Assembly: GCA_032988165.1 (NCBI GenBank) | Contig: JANTQF010000382.1 | Span: forward strand, 1-32,718 | Source of the DNA: Emmonsiellopsis sp. PD_33 | Taxonomy: Eukaryota > Ascomycota > Eurotiomycetes > Onygenales > Ajellomycetaceae | DNA length: 32,718 nt | Direction: 5' to 3' | Notes under the pieces: model-generated | Told to the model about the DNA's origin: nothing | The model's input: only the letters and a program-made list of their open reading frames with translations | Database searches by the model: none | In this document: positions 22,434-32,718 of the stretch, piece by piece | How positions within the stretch are numbered: position 1 is the stretch's first letter | Layout of the letters: each line of letters starts with the position of its first letter | Made by a program: the position numbers and the translations under genes

Positions 22434-24415
22434 TCAATGGTGGGCATAACTGAGACAGCCCATCGAACTCAGTATCTTCCAGATCTGCTCATATTCCGTG
22501 CCTCCCCTGATCCTCAACTCCTGCTTGATTGCCCGCCAATCAGAGGCATAGCGAAGAACATTCATTTGTTGTTCGACGTTCAGGATCTCAGTTGCGCCCA
22601 TGGCATCGGCAATGATCCTTCTCCACAGATCCATTGGCAGACCGAAGCGACCGACCTCTTTGCTTCCAGCATTCGGAACCACCTTTTTAGCAGTTGCTGT
22701 TGAATCTCTGCGGCTGCTAGCAACATTGCGGGATGCCGCACTGGTGCGACGAGGTTGGGTTTTATGCTTTGTGGGTGTTTCCACCGTGCTTGATGCGGAT
22801 ACCCCATTGGGATAACTCAGCGCTTCCTGGATAGTTGGGAAATCCTCTGTAAATCCGTCGCCATCTGGGTCAAATATTGCCGGGTACGGCTCCATGATGG
22901 TCGGAAATGGCTCCTCCGGGATATTCGTCTCGTCTGCGGGAACATATGGTTTTGGCTTATCCTTGTCATCGAGCAAAATGGCACGAGCCACCCTCATCAT
23001 TTTGAATGCGACGATCCAAAGGTCGACGCTGGTTACGCCATCTGTCTTGATGACGTCTAGCAGCAAGCGGTTCTTTACACGTTCCATCTCGATTTCGTGT
23101 TTCTTGCGTAGCTGTCTTTGCCTGGTAATTTCGGACTCTTCTAGTTCCTGGTCGGGATCGAGGACTTCCGTCTCGTCGGCGTCGATCTCAGAGATCTTCA
23201 TGCGATATTCGCCTCCCAACTCGAGCAGTCTCTTGCCCAATGCATGCAGCCCTTCGCAAGGGGTGTATATGATCCCATTATCTGCGTTGAGGTGGTCTGC
23301 TGGAGCCATCGATTTTCCGGGTGGGAGGAATTGGAGAAGCTTATCGGGCTCGCGATGGGACAGGGTGATGTTCCACAGATGGAAAGCACATGCGTTGGTC
23401 GTATAGGCATTTGAGAAGACCAAGTACGGCACTGATCGTAATCCTCTCGCACTCGCGTAATGGGAATCGTCTGCTGGTTGAATCTCTTTGTCGATGTGAA
23501 CGCCCAAAGGCTTAAGCACATCTACCACATGTTAGATATTCCCTAATCCATTATATGGGGGGTACGAGATCCATACCTTGATGGTTCCCCTCATTTCGGG
23601 ATGTTGTCATTCCGTTACCCACCGGCTTCCTGTTTTCTTTCCCGCAGCCTAGATTGACAGATTTCAAGCTCGCGTTAATTTCGGCCATGCCGCTTGCATC
23701 AGCGCGATCATTCGAACCACCGTTAGCCAATGGTTCAACAAAGTCCAAATCGCTCTGTGTGTACACTCTGGCAAACACATCGAAACTTCCCCCTCCCAAA
23801 GGATTGCCGCCAAAGTCGATCTTTTTCAGATGATAGCAGCCTTGGAATGACTCCAGAAAGCCCTTCCACACCTCCCTCTCCATCCGAGAAGCAACAGAAA
23901 TACAATTCTCAGATATATCCAGATAGGTCAAGCAATCACCGCTCAGGGCAACCACCACCCCCAGCATCTTCATCGATGCAACTGTCAGCTTATTTCCCTT
24001 CAAGACCAATTCGGTCAATCGCACGGTGCCGTTGGGATGATCGCCATCGCGGTATTGGATGCAGTGGATGAGATCGTCAACGAACGATGCGAACCCGTCA
24101 TCGGTGAGTTCTTTGCCTGTCAGGTCGATTTCCACATGGGGGTCCCTGGCAGCTGCCCTTGCGCCGGTTCCGGGTGGAATCCGTTTTTTCTAGCCCCCCC
24201 AAAGGTCAGCTATATACGTGTGAAGATGATGTGTTTGGAAGAAATTGATACATACAAGGTCCTTCGAGACAGCCTGGCCAACCTTGACCCCCTGGACTTT
24301 GCGCTATTCAGAGTTCCCAACTTTTAGTAATTTGCCTTTCTAATATTGAAAATGTGGCCAGGGGGCTGACTGGCTGGTTGATTTTACCTACTCCTGTATA
24401 GTTCAGCTTCACCAT
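22434..24415 (-). CDS. Leucine-rich-repeat protein, function unknown
   Basis: Four exons: 24415-24392, 24303-24256, 24189-23577 and 23521-22434, giving 590 aa. Introns are 88, 66 and 55 bp. The first coding exon is only 24 nt and the second 48 nt. Two in-frame TAG triplets are exactly the acceptor sites, so splicing is required. The N-terminus (MVKLNYTG, then RKVQGVKVGQAVSKDL, then KKRIPPGTGARAAARDP) is basic and looks conserved. LRR-type motifs follow: VEIDLTGKELTDDGF, LTELVLKGNKLTVASM, LTYLDISENCIS and LKKIDFGGNPLG (about 40-150), then an SLKSVNLGCG unit. The C-terminal half has a charged helical region (EITRQRQLRKKHEIEMERVKN) and a helical end beginning MDLWRRIIADAMGA. I do not recognise a characterised orthologue. 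Ribonuclease-inhibitor-type LRRs usually mediate protein binding. Confidence is high for the gene, low for function. Confidence 0.85.
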
Positions 24416-24539
24416 TGTTGTTCACACTTCCTGACGCCAGTCCTTTGGTGATTGTCAGTTGTCTGTTGATGGTCAGCTTGGTTGATCTCTCTTGTGGACT
24501 GCATAGCAACAAGTCCCCCTGATTTATCCTCAGGAGTCA

Positions 24540-24547
24540 TCACGTGA
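24540..24547. promoter_or_regulatory. E-box TCACGTGA (Cbf1-type)
   Basis: Palindromic TCACGTGA; with its preceding A it reads ATCACGTG on the plus strand. It is about 130 bp upstream of the LRR gene start, the same distance as the copy at the F-box gene. Confidence 0.5.
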
Positions 24548-24976
24548 GTCTCTCTATGAACAGTTCACATTTGATTCCTTTCCATGGCATTGTGTAAACG
24601 GAGGGATATTGGGAGCACCTACTAGAAGCAAAACCTCCTATTCCTCCCGCTGCTTGCAAAATAGGACTCCTATCCTTTTCATCCGGTCTCATTCGCGGTC
24701 GGTGACGGACCCTTTACAGCCTAAGAAACGACGAAGTCGACGCCCAATATAAGCAAGCCAGCTGGAGCAACAGAATGAGAAAGAAGAAGAAGAAATAGAC
24801 AGAAATCCAGAGAAAAACAATCAAAGTTTCAAACCATCTCTCCCTTCCCTCTACACAGCCGATATACACTCCCATAACAAAGATTATCCTTCTTCCTTTG
24901 TTCACCTTCATTCATCCTCACCACCCAATGCTTATACAAACCCCCCAGCCCCAGCCCCAATCCCAATTCTCTTTAT

Positions 24977-25010
24977 CCATCCCATCCCATCCCATCCCAT
25001 CCCATCCCAT
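24977..25010. repeat. CCCAT pentanucleotide repeat, about seven units
   Basis: A CCAT followed by six perfect CCCAT units. Confidence 0.9.
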
Positions 25011-25289
25011 TTCAGCCGTCCTTGTCCTTGTTACCTTGTGTCGGATAAGCCTTCCCCCCTACCACCCCCGCCCCGCCCCCCCCTGCCCACCGGCCCCCCT
25101 TTTCCCCTTATTACCCTTGCTCCACTTTACCCGCTAAAATTCCGACCCCTCTCATTCCCCCCTTTATCCATTTACAGTAAAGAGCGGGCTTCATTACGCA
25201 TTGGAGAAACCGGAGACAGACAGACAGGTCTAAATCGACCTGCGGAGCAAATTACTCTGGCCCCCTTGACCCCTCTGCTTACCTTGATT

Positions 25290-25329
25290 ACCTTACCTAC
25301 TTACCTACCTACCTGCCTACCTACCTACA
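25290..25329. repeat. ACCT-type tetranucleotide repeat, imperfect
   Basis: A run of TTACCTACCTACCTG-like units about 40 bp long with several mismatches. Confidence 0.8.
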
Positions 25330-25696
25330 CTCCCGCGGACAAGCTTCCAGCCTGCGTCCGGATTCGGATGGTTCTAAGAACAACGAAGGGAAATGGAAGA
25401 ATGAAGGAGGAGATTGGTTGAGCAGTTTTTTACAGACTGTTTGTTTCAGTCTTTTGAATTATTTTTCTTTTTTCATTTTCATTTTGTGTAATCTTAGAAG
25501 GGAAGGGGGAGGGACGGAGGGAGGGACAATGGTAATTAAATGCAGTGAGTGCTGTTTTTCTAGAGCTTTTTGGGAAGATTCTCCATGGCTCTTGGAGGGA
25601 TCCTTTGACTAACTAGATAAGAGAGGGGTGGTCGAATTACAGGGAAGAAAGGGATTAATTAGGTGGTTGGTGGTTGAATAGGTGGGTAGATAAGTA

Positions 25697-25716
25697 ATGG
25701 ATGGATGGATGGATGG
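25697..25716. repeat. ATGG microsatellite, five units
   Basis: Five perfect ATGG units, followed by a degenerate copy. Confidence 0.85.
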
Positions 25717-25870
25717 CTGGATGTATCAGGATATGATATAGAGAGATGTTATCAAAATGAAAAGAAGAGTGAACAGATATAATATAAAACGCAATAAAGA
25801 AAACAGAAAAAAAAGGGTTCACAAATCTCTGAAAAGAAATATAGATATCTAGAGGAAAGATCAATAGCCA

Positions 25871-25893
25871 TCCCATACCCCATACCCCATACC
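25871..25893. repeat. CCCATAC heptamer repeat, three units
   Basis: Three near-perfect tandem units of a CCCATAC-like heptamer in the mer3 3' flank. Confidence 0.75.
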
Positions 25894-26021
25894 CCTAAAT
25901 GCAACCAATGACAATACAAATATAAGAAATGCAATACCTAACTTACCTACCCCCCCACAAAACCCCCTCTTTCCCCCCCCCCCCACCTTTTCCTTGTCCC
26001 AAATCAATCAATATCAACCCC

Positions 26022-29000
26022 TCAATGAAATTCCACAAGATCCGCAAACTCCTCCATCAGCGCCTGGTCAATTCCCTCCCATCCCTCCTTCTCCTTCTCC
26101 TCCTCCTTCTCTTTCCCTTTCTCCCGTTCCATCTCCCGGTCCCGGCCCTTCTCCACGCCCAACCCCGATCCCCCGACACCCATGGCCTCCATCGCATCCT
26201 TGCCAGCAAACTCGAATAGCGCAGCAGGCAACGGCAGGTCCCGTTCAGGGTTTTCCGAGTTGGAAGAATAATAATGCCTGCGTCTCTTACGCGGGGCGGT
26301 ATTATGCTCATTTTCCTTCTCCTCGTCGCCATAACTGTTGCCCATTCTTATAGCAGCGCAATCGCCGTCATTATCATCATCGTCATAGTAAGGCCGTTTC
26401 ACGGGACCGCCATTGTTGTTATCGTCGTTGCTGGTGGTATGATTGAAAAAGTTTTGATCGTTAAACACGATCGCGCCACTAGAGTGTTCGTCAACGATAA
26501 TGGAGTTGCTGTCGTGGAGGGGGAATGTGGTTGTATGTGTGGTCTTACTATCTCTACTAGCAGCAGCGATAGAAGAAGACGAACGGGTCGTTTCGACTGT
26601 ACTTGTCGGGTTCGTCGTCAACGTCGATGACAACAGTAAGGGGTTAATACAGCCCCCAGACATCGACGAACTCTTCACCGTACTTGAAGATGGTCGGTTA
26701 TTTGAATCGTTTGCATTGCAGCTCCGATTTGACGGTGTCGTAAGGGCTCTAAAGTCCATTTTCATCACTGCAGCTGGGGAAACGGTTGTTGCTGCTGTCG
26801 TACTGTCATCTTCATCATTATCACCGTCCAGCCCTTGAAACTGGATATCATCGTCGTCTTCAAAAACACCAAAGTTGGCATTACTATCAGTCTGCTGTAC
26901 CTTTCGCATCGATGAGCGAAGAAGTGTACCGGGAGACGGAAGGTCGTCAACCCACGAGGTCCCATAGTCGCTGGAGGAATCTTTCTCTTCGGCTCCTGAG
27001 AAGCGCTCTAGCCAGTCGAGTTCAGTAAAAGATTGGTCGACAGGGCTTCCTGGGTTTGGGTATGTAGGTTCCGGCTGCTGTTTGCACGAAGCCCCTGACT
27101 TGCCAATGCTATCCTCGATACGGCTCTGCTTGGCACCCCCAATGTCTTTCTTGGGTCGCTTGGTGGCCTTGGTGGTTCTATCGTTTCCACAAAGATCTAT
27201 GCACTCGATATCCTTCCTTTCCTCCCGTGCCTTATTCTGCGTCTTCAAAGGCGGCTTTCCGGATTTACTCCACTCAGTCAACCCGCCAGACTTTGCGGGA
27301 GCAGCACCGTTAGCCTTGGATGGGATATTGGGCGTTGTTGTCGGTTCCTGTTTCCTGCTAGCTTTTGGCGGTTTATTAGTCCCGTCACGACAGCACATGT
27401 GCCTACAGCTAGAGAATTATCAGCACACGCATTCTATAAAAACGCCGAACTAAACATACCTAGTCTTATCTTTGCACCTATGATTGCAGGCCCATTTCCC
27501 ATTTCCAAGCTGAACGGGCTCCTCAGTCTTACCCGCTGACGCCTCCAATGTAGGCCTGCCCGATGTAATTTTCCGGGAAGTCGACACGGATTGGAAAGGA
27601 TTTGAATCATCAGATTCATCAATGGACATGTACTCCATATCCTCAGCTACACCAACCATTTGATCAGAAATTAACCTTTTAGAACGCCAGTCTTAAAAAC
27701 GTTGCTTACCAGCCGCGAGAAGGTCGCCATCATCGAGACTATCATCTCCGAACTCGTCGATGTCTTTATGGACCGTGGCCCCCTTTTTCGGAACATCGTT
27801 GCTTCGTCTCCTCGAAGTATTCATCACAGGCTTAGCCGGACTTGGATTATCTGCCGTTTCTGCCCGTTTCACCGGAAACTGTGATGCTGGTATATCATGT
27901 CTGAGCTCTGCCTGGCGCATACTTCCCGCTAAAACGGGTCAGCCAGGGGAGATATAAAAAAAAGCGCAGGTTGTGTTTGTCATACCAACATCATCACACA
28001 TGACATAGCATGATATATACTGATAAACATCAGTCAATTCCGCCGTAAGCAAGATATCATGACCATTTTGTAACTTCATCGCGCTGTTCCAATCCAACAG
28101 TCAGCTCCCGGACCAAATCCCACCCCCTCGAGAGAAAGGAGTGTGATCGACAACATCATACCTGATCCGTCTAAAATCAATCATCCTCCCATCCGACGTT
28201 TCCGCAAGAAAGCAGACATAAACAGGTCTGCGACGAAAGTACGCGGGAATCTTTTCATTCACGAACCCGATTTCCGCCTTGAAGCCAATCTTAACAAACT
28301 TCCCATGTTTGATATCCTATTACGCCCACAAGTTAGCACTGTCATAATTTCGTCCAAAACAGATATCTAGATATCCTCACCTTCCCCATCAACTTCACCG
28401 AAACCCTCGGCTTCGGAAACTCCGCAACCTTCCCTAGCAGTTTCGACCCAAAAGGCGGATTCTTACTCAATAGCATATCAATCCGATGTGGCTCCGTAGC
28501 CTCCAGAGCCTCTACAGAGTTGATCCCAGCATTCGCAAGCTTTCTCACCGCAACGATACCAATCTGATCAATCTGCTTCATCTGCAGAGCAGAGTTATCC
28601 CACACCCTCGCACCGATGCTACGAGCAAGCTCAAGGGCATGTCGGGTGCTAACAGAGTCTTGGAGGGAGATTTGGCAGTCGATGATGCAGCGGATTAGCC
28701 GGTTCGCATGAGAAAATACTAGGCCCTTATCCTGCTGGAAGGATAATCTGTGCTTCTGATACTGGTCGCCGGTGGGTATTTCCACTGCGCCTAGCTCGGA
28801 CTGGATGAGTAGGGAGATCTTGTGAGCGGGCAATGCGAGATCGATTTTGATAGGGAATTTGATGCCGTTTCCTTTGTTGATCTCCTTGTATAACGACTTC
28901 TCGCCCGCTTTTAATCTGATTTCCCGAAATTCATCTGCTTGGGCGATTGCGGAAAGCTAAGAGGACCAAGTTAGCCCACTGACCTCGACTTCAAACATCA

Positions 29001-31833
29001 ACAGAATCCACTTACAATCTCAGACATCTTCGCCTTTGGCGGTAAGGATAGAAGCAACCTCATAGTCTCAAACTTGACATAATACCTCGCCATCGCATCC
29101 CCAAACTCGGTTGATCTCAGCCGTCCCTCTGAAGTCACCAGACAACATTCCTGGAGCAGCTTGATATTCTTCTCACAAATCTGCCTCACCATCTCTTCCT
29201 CATCCGCCCTATCAGCCCCTTCTTTCAGCTTGTAATGGCTAGGATTTTTCCGGAGACGAATAAAGAAGAACGTCCCCGTTAGCCATTTCACAGCTGACTC
29301 GATATCATAAATGGTTTGAAGGCCAATCTCGGCATTGAGATGATCAATCAGGTTAAGATGCAGGCAGCTCTCAAGCGGCTCTGTTCCCGCAACGAGTTTC
29401 TCGTAGTGGTTGACTCTTTCTTTCCTAGTCAAGATGACCGCGACAGCACTGTCGTCGAACTGAGGGCGTCCAGCACGACCAAGCATCTGCATCATTTCGA
29501 GATCCGCATATTCCTTACAGCCATTATCTTGCCAGGAGACGGTATTTTTAATAATCACAAGATGACACGGAAGGTTGACTCCGACCGCCAGCGTCGATGT
29601 ACAGCAGATCACGTTGATCTGTCCAGCAAGGAATCGGCTTTCAACGGCATGGCGATCATCAGCATCAAGGCCGGCATGATGGAACGCAACCCCGGAGGAA
29701 ATTGTTGCTTGAACTCGTTAGAATATTAAGCTGCCTCTAATAAACGGAGAGAAAATAGAGAACCCACCTTTCAGTTCAGGATTTTGAACTCCAATTGGCT
29801 TGGTCGGACTACCCCAAAGACGACAGGACGGATTCGTAGACGCCCATAACTTTGCTAGATTTTTCGACGTAGCAATTGCAGAATTGCGAGTGCAACAGAA
29901 TATCATGATTGGTTTCTTCTTAGAATGCCTCTCGATGATATCCGGTAGCCTAGACCCCCCAAAACCATTAGACTCGATAACAATTCCATCATTTAAAACC
30001 AGAAAATGCAGATCTGATACTCACTTCGTCTCACAATGCTTATCAAACGCAAAATTATTCGCATTCGACTGATACCCATACACAAACTTCTGCAACTTCA
30101 CCGGCCTAAACTCTTCCCCAAACCGTTCCCGATGAGCAGGGAGATGCTGGTTAGTAGGGTCCTTACCCAGCCACGCGGCAATATCTTCGGAATTAGGAAC
30201 CGTAGCGCTAAGCGCTACAAATCGAACATTCGATTGGACAGACTTCATCCTGGATACCACGGCTTCCAGGGTTGCTCCTCTGGCCTCTTTTAGAATGTGA
30301 ACCTCATCGATCAGGAACAGCTTGACCAGTTGCATCAGCCTGCTATGGTCTTTCCACTTGCGCGTCATGCTATCCCACTTCTCCGGCGTGGTGATGATTA
30401 TGCTTGCATTCTGCACATTACGTAGCTGGGCATGGTCAGTATCACCAGTGAGTTCTGCGCATTGGAGATCCAAGGGGGAGAATTTAGTCTGCCAGTCGCG
30501 AAACCGTTCCGAGCAGAGTGATTTCGTCGGTGCCTGGTACACCACTTTGAACTGGAAGTCCTTGATCGTTGTCACCAGCCTGCAGATTGCCAGCTCCATA
30601 ATGACGGTCTTGCCGCTACCGGTTGGGGAAGAAAGGACAAAGTTGTTGTCTCCTTGGTAGATATGAGGGAAGGATTTAGACTGTATTGCATTGAATACAG
30701 GGAAAGAGAAAACAGACCGGAGACGGTCCGGGAGCTCATGCGTGGATACGAGGCGGATGCCTTGTATCATGGGCGGTGCATGGTTTAGTTCAATCTCCCG
30801 CGATTTAACAGGAGAGGCAGACGAAAGGGCCTGAGAGGCTGAAGAAGAAATACTTTGGGGAGAAGATAATGAAGCCTGTTTGTGATCTGGGTCATCACGG
30901 GCATTGGCACTATTCCTGGAGAATAGAGGAGGTCTCCTATGGGCCTTGACAGCAAGCGACGGGCTGGAAAGAGGGCCGACGTCAGATGAGCTAGAGCCGT
31001 GTCCTCGAAAAGGGGTGGCTATTGCTATCTCATTAGTCGTTAAAGAAAACACAAATGTATTGACACCAAAGGAGCAAAGCAACTCAACGACGAAGAAAAA
31101 GGAAAGATCCTACTACTCTTGAAAAACCGCGAGTTGGCCTTCGTTTTAGGAACCGGTGTCGTCTTCCCATATAAATCCGATAGCTCATCATCCCGCTGAA
31201 TCAAAGCCGCAGGACGACCATTCTGTCCCTGCTCCTGCTCACCCTCCAGCTGAGCCAGTAGTTCCCGATCTTGAATAAAACCAAGTAAATGAAAAAAGTT
31301 AGTCAACACACCACCCGACACATTGCCATCGCCAGAACAAATAGAAACAGGGGGAACGGAAAGTAGGGAGGTTCCAAACCAAACGCATCCAACGGCAACT
31401 CCACTCCCCTCTCCCTCTCCCTCTCAAGTCCCAACCCATCCCCATCCTCACCACCCATAGCCCGCGCTGACACACCAGTCCTCATCCTCACCCGCCCCCT
31501 CCTCCCCAACCGCGACCCACCATAATCCGCCGCCACCGCGGGGTCGACAACATCGTCAGTATCAGTACTACCCAAACCCCCCGAGCTCCTCGTTTGCCAC
31601 CTGGGGTTTACACGGGGTAGGGTGAAGGGTTTGTTATTAGAGGCGGTCGAGAAGGGCGCCGCCGCCGCCGCAGCAGCAGCAGCAGCCGTAGTATTAGTGG
31701 ACTTCAAGTTGGAGGCAGAGGTAGAGGTAGGGCTTTTGAAAGTGCTCAGGAGACGGCGGAAGCTGGCTGTGCCGGCGCCGGAACCTGTGCGACGCGGGGT
31801 TGGTCTGGGTCTGGGGGGGTTTGTGGGGTTCAT
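26022..31833 (-). CDS. mer3: Meiotic DNA helicase Mer3/HFM1 (Ski2-like)
   Basis: Eleven exons: 31833-31380, 31269-31117, 31018-30025, 29949-29768, 29707-29016, 28956-28381, 28316-28162, 28083-27986, 27928-27710, 27646-27460 and 27408-26022, giving about 1698 aa. Frames close through all ten introns (51-110 bp). Helicase motifs in order are Walker A SPTGSGKT (Lys339), APTKSLCSERF (Ia), TTPEKWD, DEVH (about 440), SAT, CTSTLAVGVNLP (V) and QMLGRAGRP (VI). A winged-helix/Sec63-like part follows, with a helix-hairpin-helix-like IGIVAVRKLANAG. After it comes a Cys/His cluster (C1228, H1230, C1232, C1238, H1240, C1242, C1243) that is diagnostic of Mer3/HFM1. Mer3 unwinds recombination intermediates and promotes interfering meiotic crossovers. 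The N-terminus (alanine run) and the 450-residue tail are low-complexity. The exon-1 donor is uncertain (31379 or 31319), and the exon-2 donor may be three bases later. Confidence 0.88.
31657..31688 (-). repeat. Alanine-coding GCC/GCA tract in mer3 exon 1
   Basis: Trinucleotide run giving about ten alanines near residues 49-58. It is GCC-type on one side and GCA-type on the other on the plus strand. It is likely length-variable between strains. Confidence 0.8.
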
Positions 31834-32064
31834 GATGGGTGTTGGTGGTGTTGGTGGTGGGGGTTGGAGGAGAAGAAGAGGAGGTCGGGTCCGTTGGGGA
31901 GATGGATGGGATAAAACTTAGGCGAGGGAAGGGCTGGGCTGGGCTGGGTAATATGGATTCGAGCAACTCGACACAATCAACTCAGATCAGACAAGGAGGC
32001 GTAGAGAAATGACCCATCCACCGATGCGTACACCCCTAGCTGGCTTGGTGGTAACAAACAGAAA

Positions 32065-32094
32065 GACAGCCAGACAGCCAGACAGCCAGACAGA
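32065..32094. repeat. Octamer tandem repeat (GACAGCCA), about 3.5 units
   Basis: Three adjacent GACAGCCA units followed by a partial copy. Confidence 0.85.
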
Positions 32095-32421
32095 AAGACA
32101 AAAACAAAACCACCCAACAGCCCATCTAATCTAACCTTGAACTCGACAACTCTGCAAGCGTACAAGGACAGGACGACGAGGAGAAGCCAGCCTGAAATCA
32201 AACTTGTCAAATCAGAACGTGCCAAAAGCCGTCTTTCTTTTTTAATCAATCAGTCCATCATGAAATGGAATAATCGAACCACTACCTAGGCAATTCCATC
32301 ACAATGTATAAAAACACAAACGAACGAACAGGGAGGGAAAAGGGGAAAAAGAAAAGGGATAGGATGAAGTTGGACGGGGGGAGGTTGGAATTAAGTTTTG
32401 GTTGAAAAGGGGTAGTTTGGG

Positions 32422-32429
32422 CACGTGAT
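32422..32429. promoter_or_regulatory. E-box CACGTGAT (Cbf1-type)
   Basis: ATCACGTG on the minus strand, a full RTCACRTG match, about 590 bp upstream of the mer3 start. It may belong to a neighbouring gene outside the window. Confidence 0.35.
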
Positions 32430-32718
32430 GCCGTCCCCCTGCTTCCACCACGGTTGGCAGGACGTACCTTGGAGGACGACGTGGGAAGAAAGCAGCGCTC
32501 TTACTCTCTCAGTTATTTAGAGAATCCATATTCCACATATTTGCATATCCGTATAGTTATCTATCTGCCTGACTTGTTGACCCGCTGGCGCTGGCTGGTT
32601 GGTATCATAAATATTCTCAAGAAACAAAACAAAAACAAAACAGACAAAAAAGGAGCTTTCTATATAAAAAAAAAAGAAGATAAAAAAAAAAGCCATCGCT
32701 TTCAGATCCTTAAGTGGG

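Larger units (their letters stand above)
24416..26021. other. Gene-free region with several microsatellites
   Basis: 1.6 kb between the LRR gene 5' end and the mer3 3' end. It contains TCACGTGA near 24540 and four different short tandem repeats, listed separately. Open frames up to 127 codons are low-complexity translations of these repeats and are rejected. The part near 25940-26000 is C-rich. Confidence 0.6.
31834..32718 (-). promoter_or_regulatory. mer3 5' flank
   Basis: 885 bp without a credible gene. It contains a CAGCCAGA-type octamer tandem repeat near 32065-32094 and a CACGTGAT (ATCACGTG on the minus strand) at 32422-32429. The right end is A-rich. I see no clear meiosis-type URS1 element. 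Confidence 0.5.

Noticed and set aside
25038..25421. 127-codon proline-rich frame in the microsatellite region
   Set aside because: Low-complexity translation of C-rich and ACCT repeats, no domain.
1..32718. tRNA, rRNA, riboswitch, CRISPR array or biosynthetic gene cluster
   Set aside because: No cloverleaf-type TTCRA boxes, rRNA segments, regular spacer repeats, or grouped NRPS/PKS/transporter genes were found by eye.

Overview
The window is nuclear DNA from a filamentous ascomycete, most likely a Eurotiomycete of the Aspergillus/Penicillium/Talaromyces type. The evidence is short introns (about 50-180 bp) with CTAAC/CTGAC-like branch sites and YAG acceptors, compact genes on both strands, and proteins of clear fungal type (acetylxylan esterase, RIB3, Mlp1-type nucleoporin, Mer3 helicase). 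No rRNA, tRNA, CRISPR, viral gene or intact transposon was seen. The species cannot be named from sequence alone.

Layout. 1-582: gene-free AT-rich flank. 583-1611 (-): secreted acetylxylan esterase, followed by about 2 kb without a supportable gene. 3552-4306 (-): UBE2C/Ubc11-type ubiquitin-conjugating enzyme, divergent from 4904-6582 (+), a Chk1 checkpoint kinase. 6928-8912 (+): F-box protein. 10151-11167 (+): RIB3, riboflavin synthesis. 12013-12891 (-): TFIIE beta, divergent from 13479-19513 (+), a giant Mlp1/TPR nuclear-basket coiled coil. 20048-20803 (-): dynactin p27-like subunit. 21187-21963 (-): MDP-1 HAD phosphatase. 22434-24415 (-): leucine-rich-repeat protein with two tiny 5' coding exons. 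26022-31833 (-): an 11-exon Mer3/HFM1 meiotic helicase. 31834-32718: its 5' flank.

Most genes are housekeeping or cell-division functions: ubiquitin transfer for the APC/C, the DNA-damage checkpoint, the nuclear basket and spindle checkpoint scaffold, dynein cargo adaptation, meiotic crossover control, general transcription and flavin supply. They do not form a metabolic gene cluster. I rebuilt spliced models by hand; frames close through every junction, and the one seriously ambiguous donor is the 5' end of mer3.

I found no convincing previously undescribed system. The most interesting extra signals are RTCACRTG (Cbf1-type) sites in five gene-proximal flanks, a forkhead/CCAAT/MCB set in the UBE2C-Chk1 shared promoter, a C-rich to G-rich skew flip along the coding strand of several genes, and a small palindrome/AGATCT cluster at 20912-21065.
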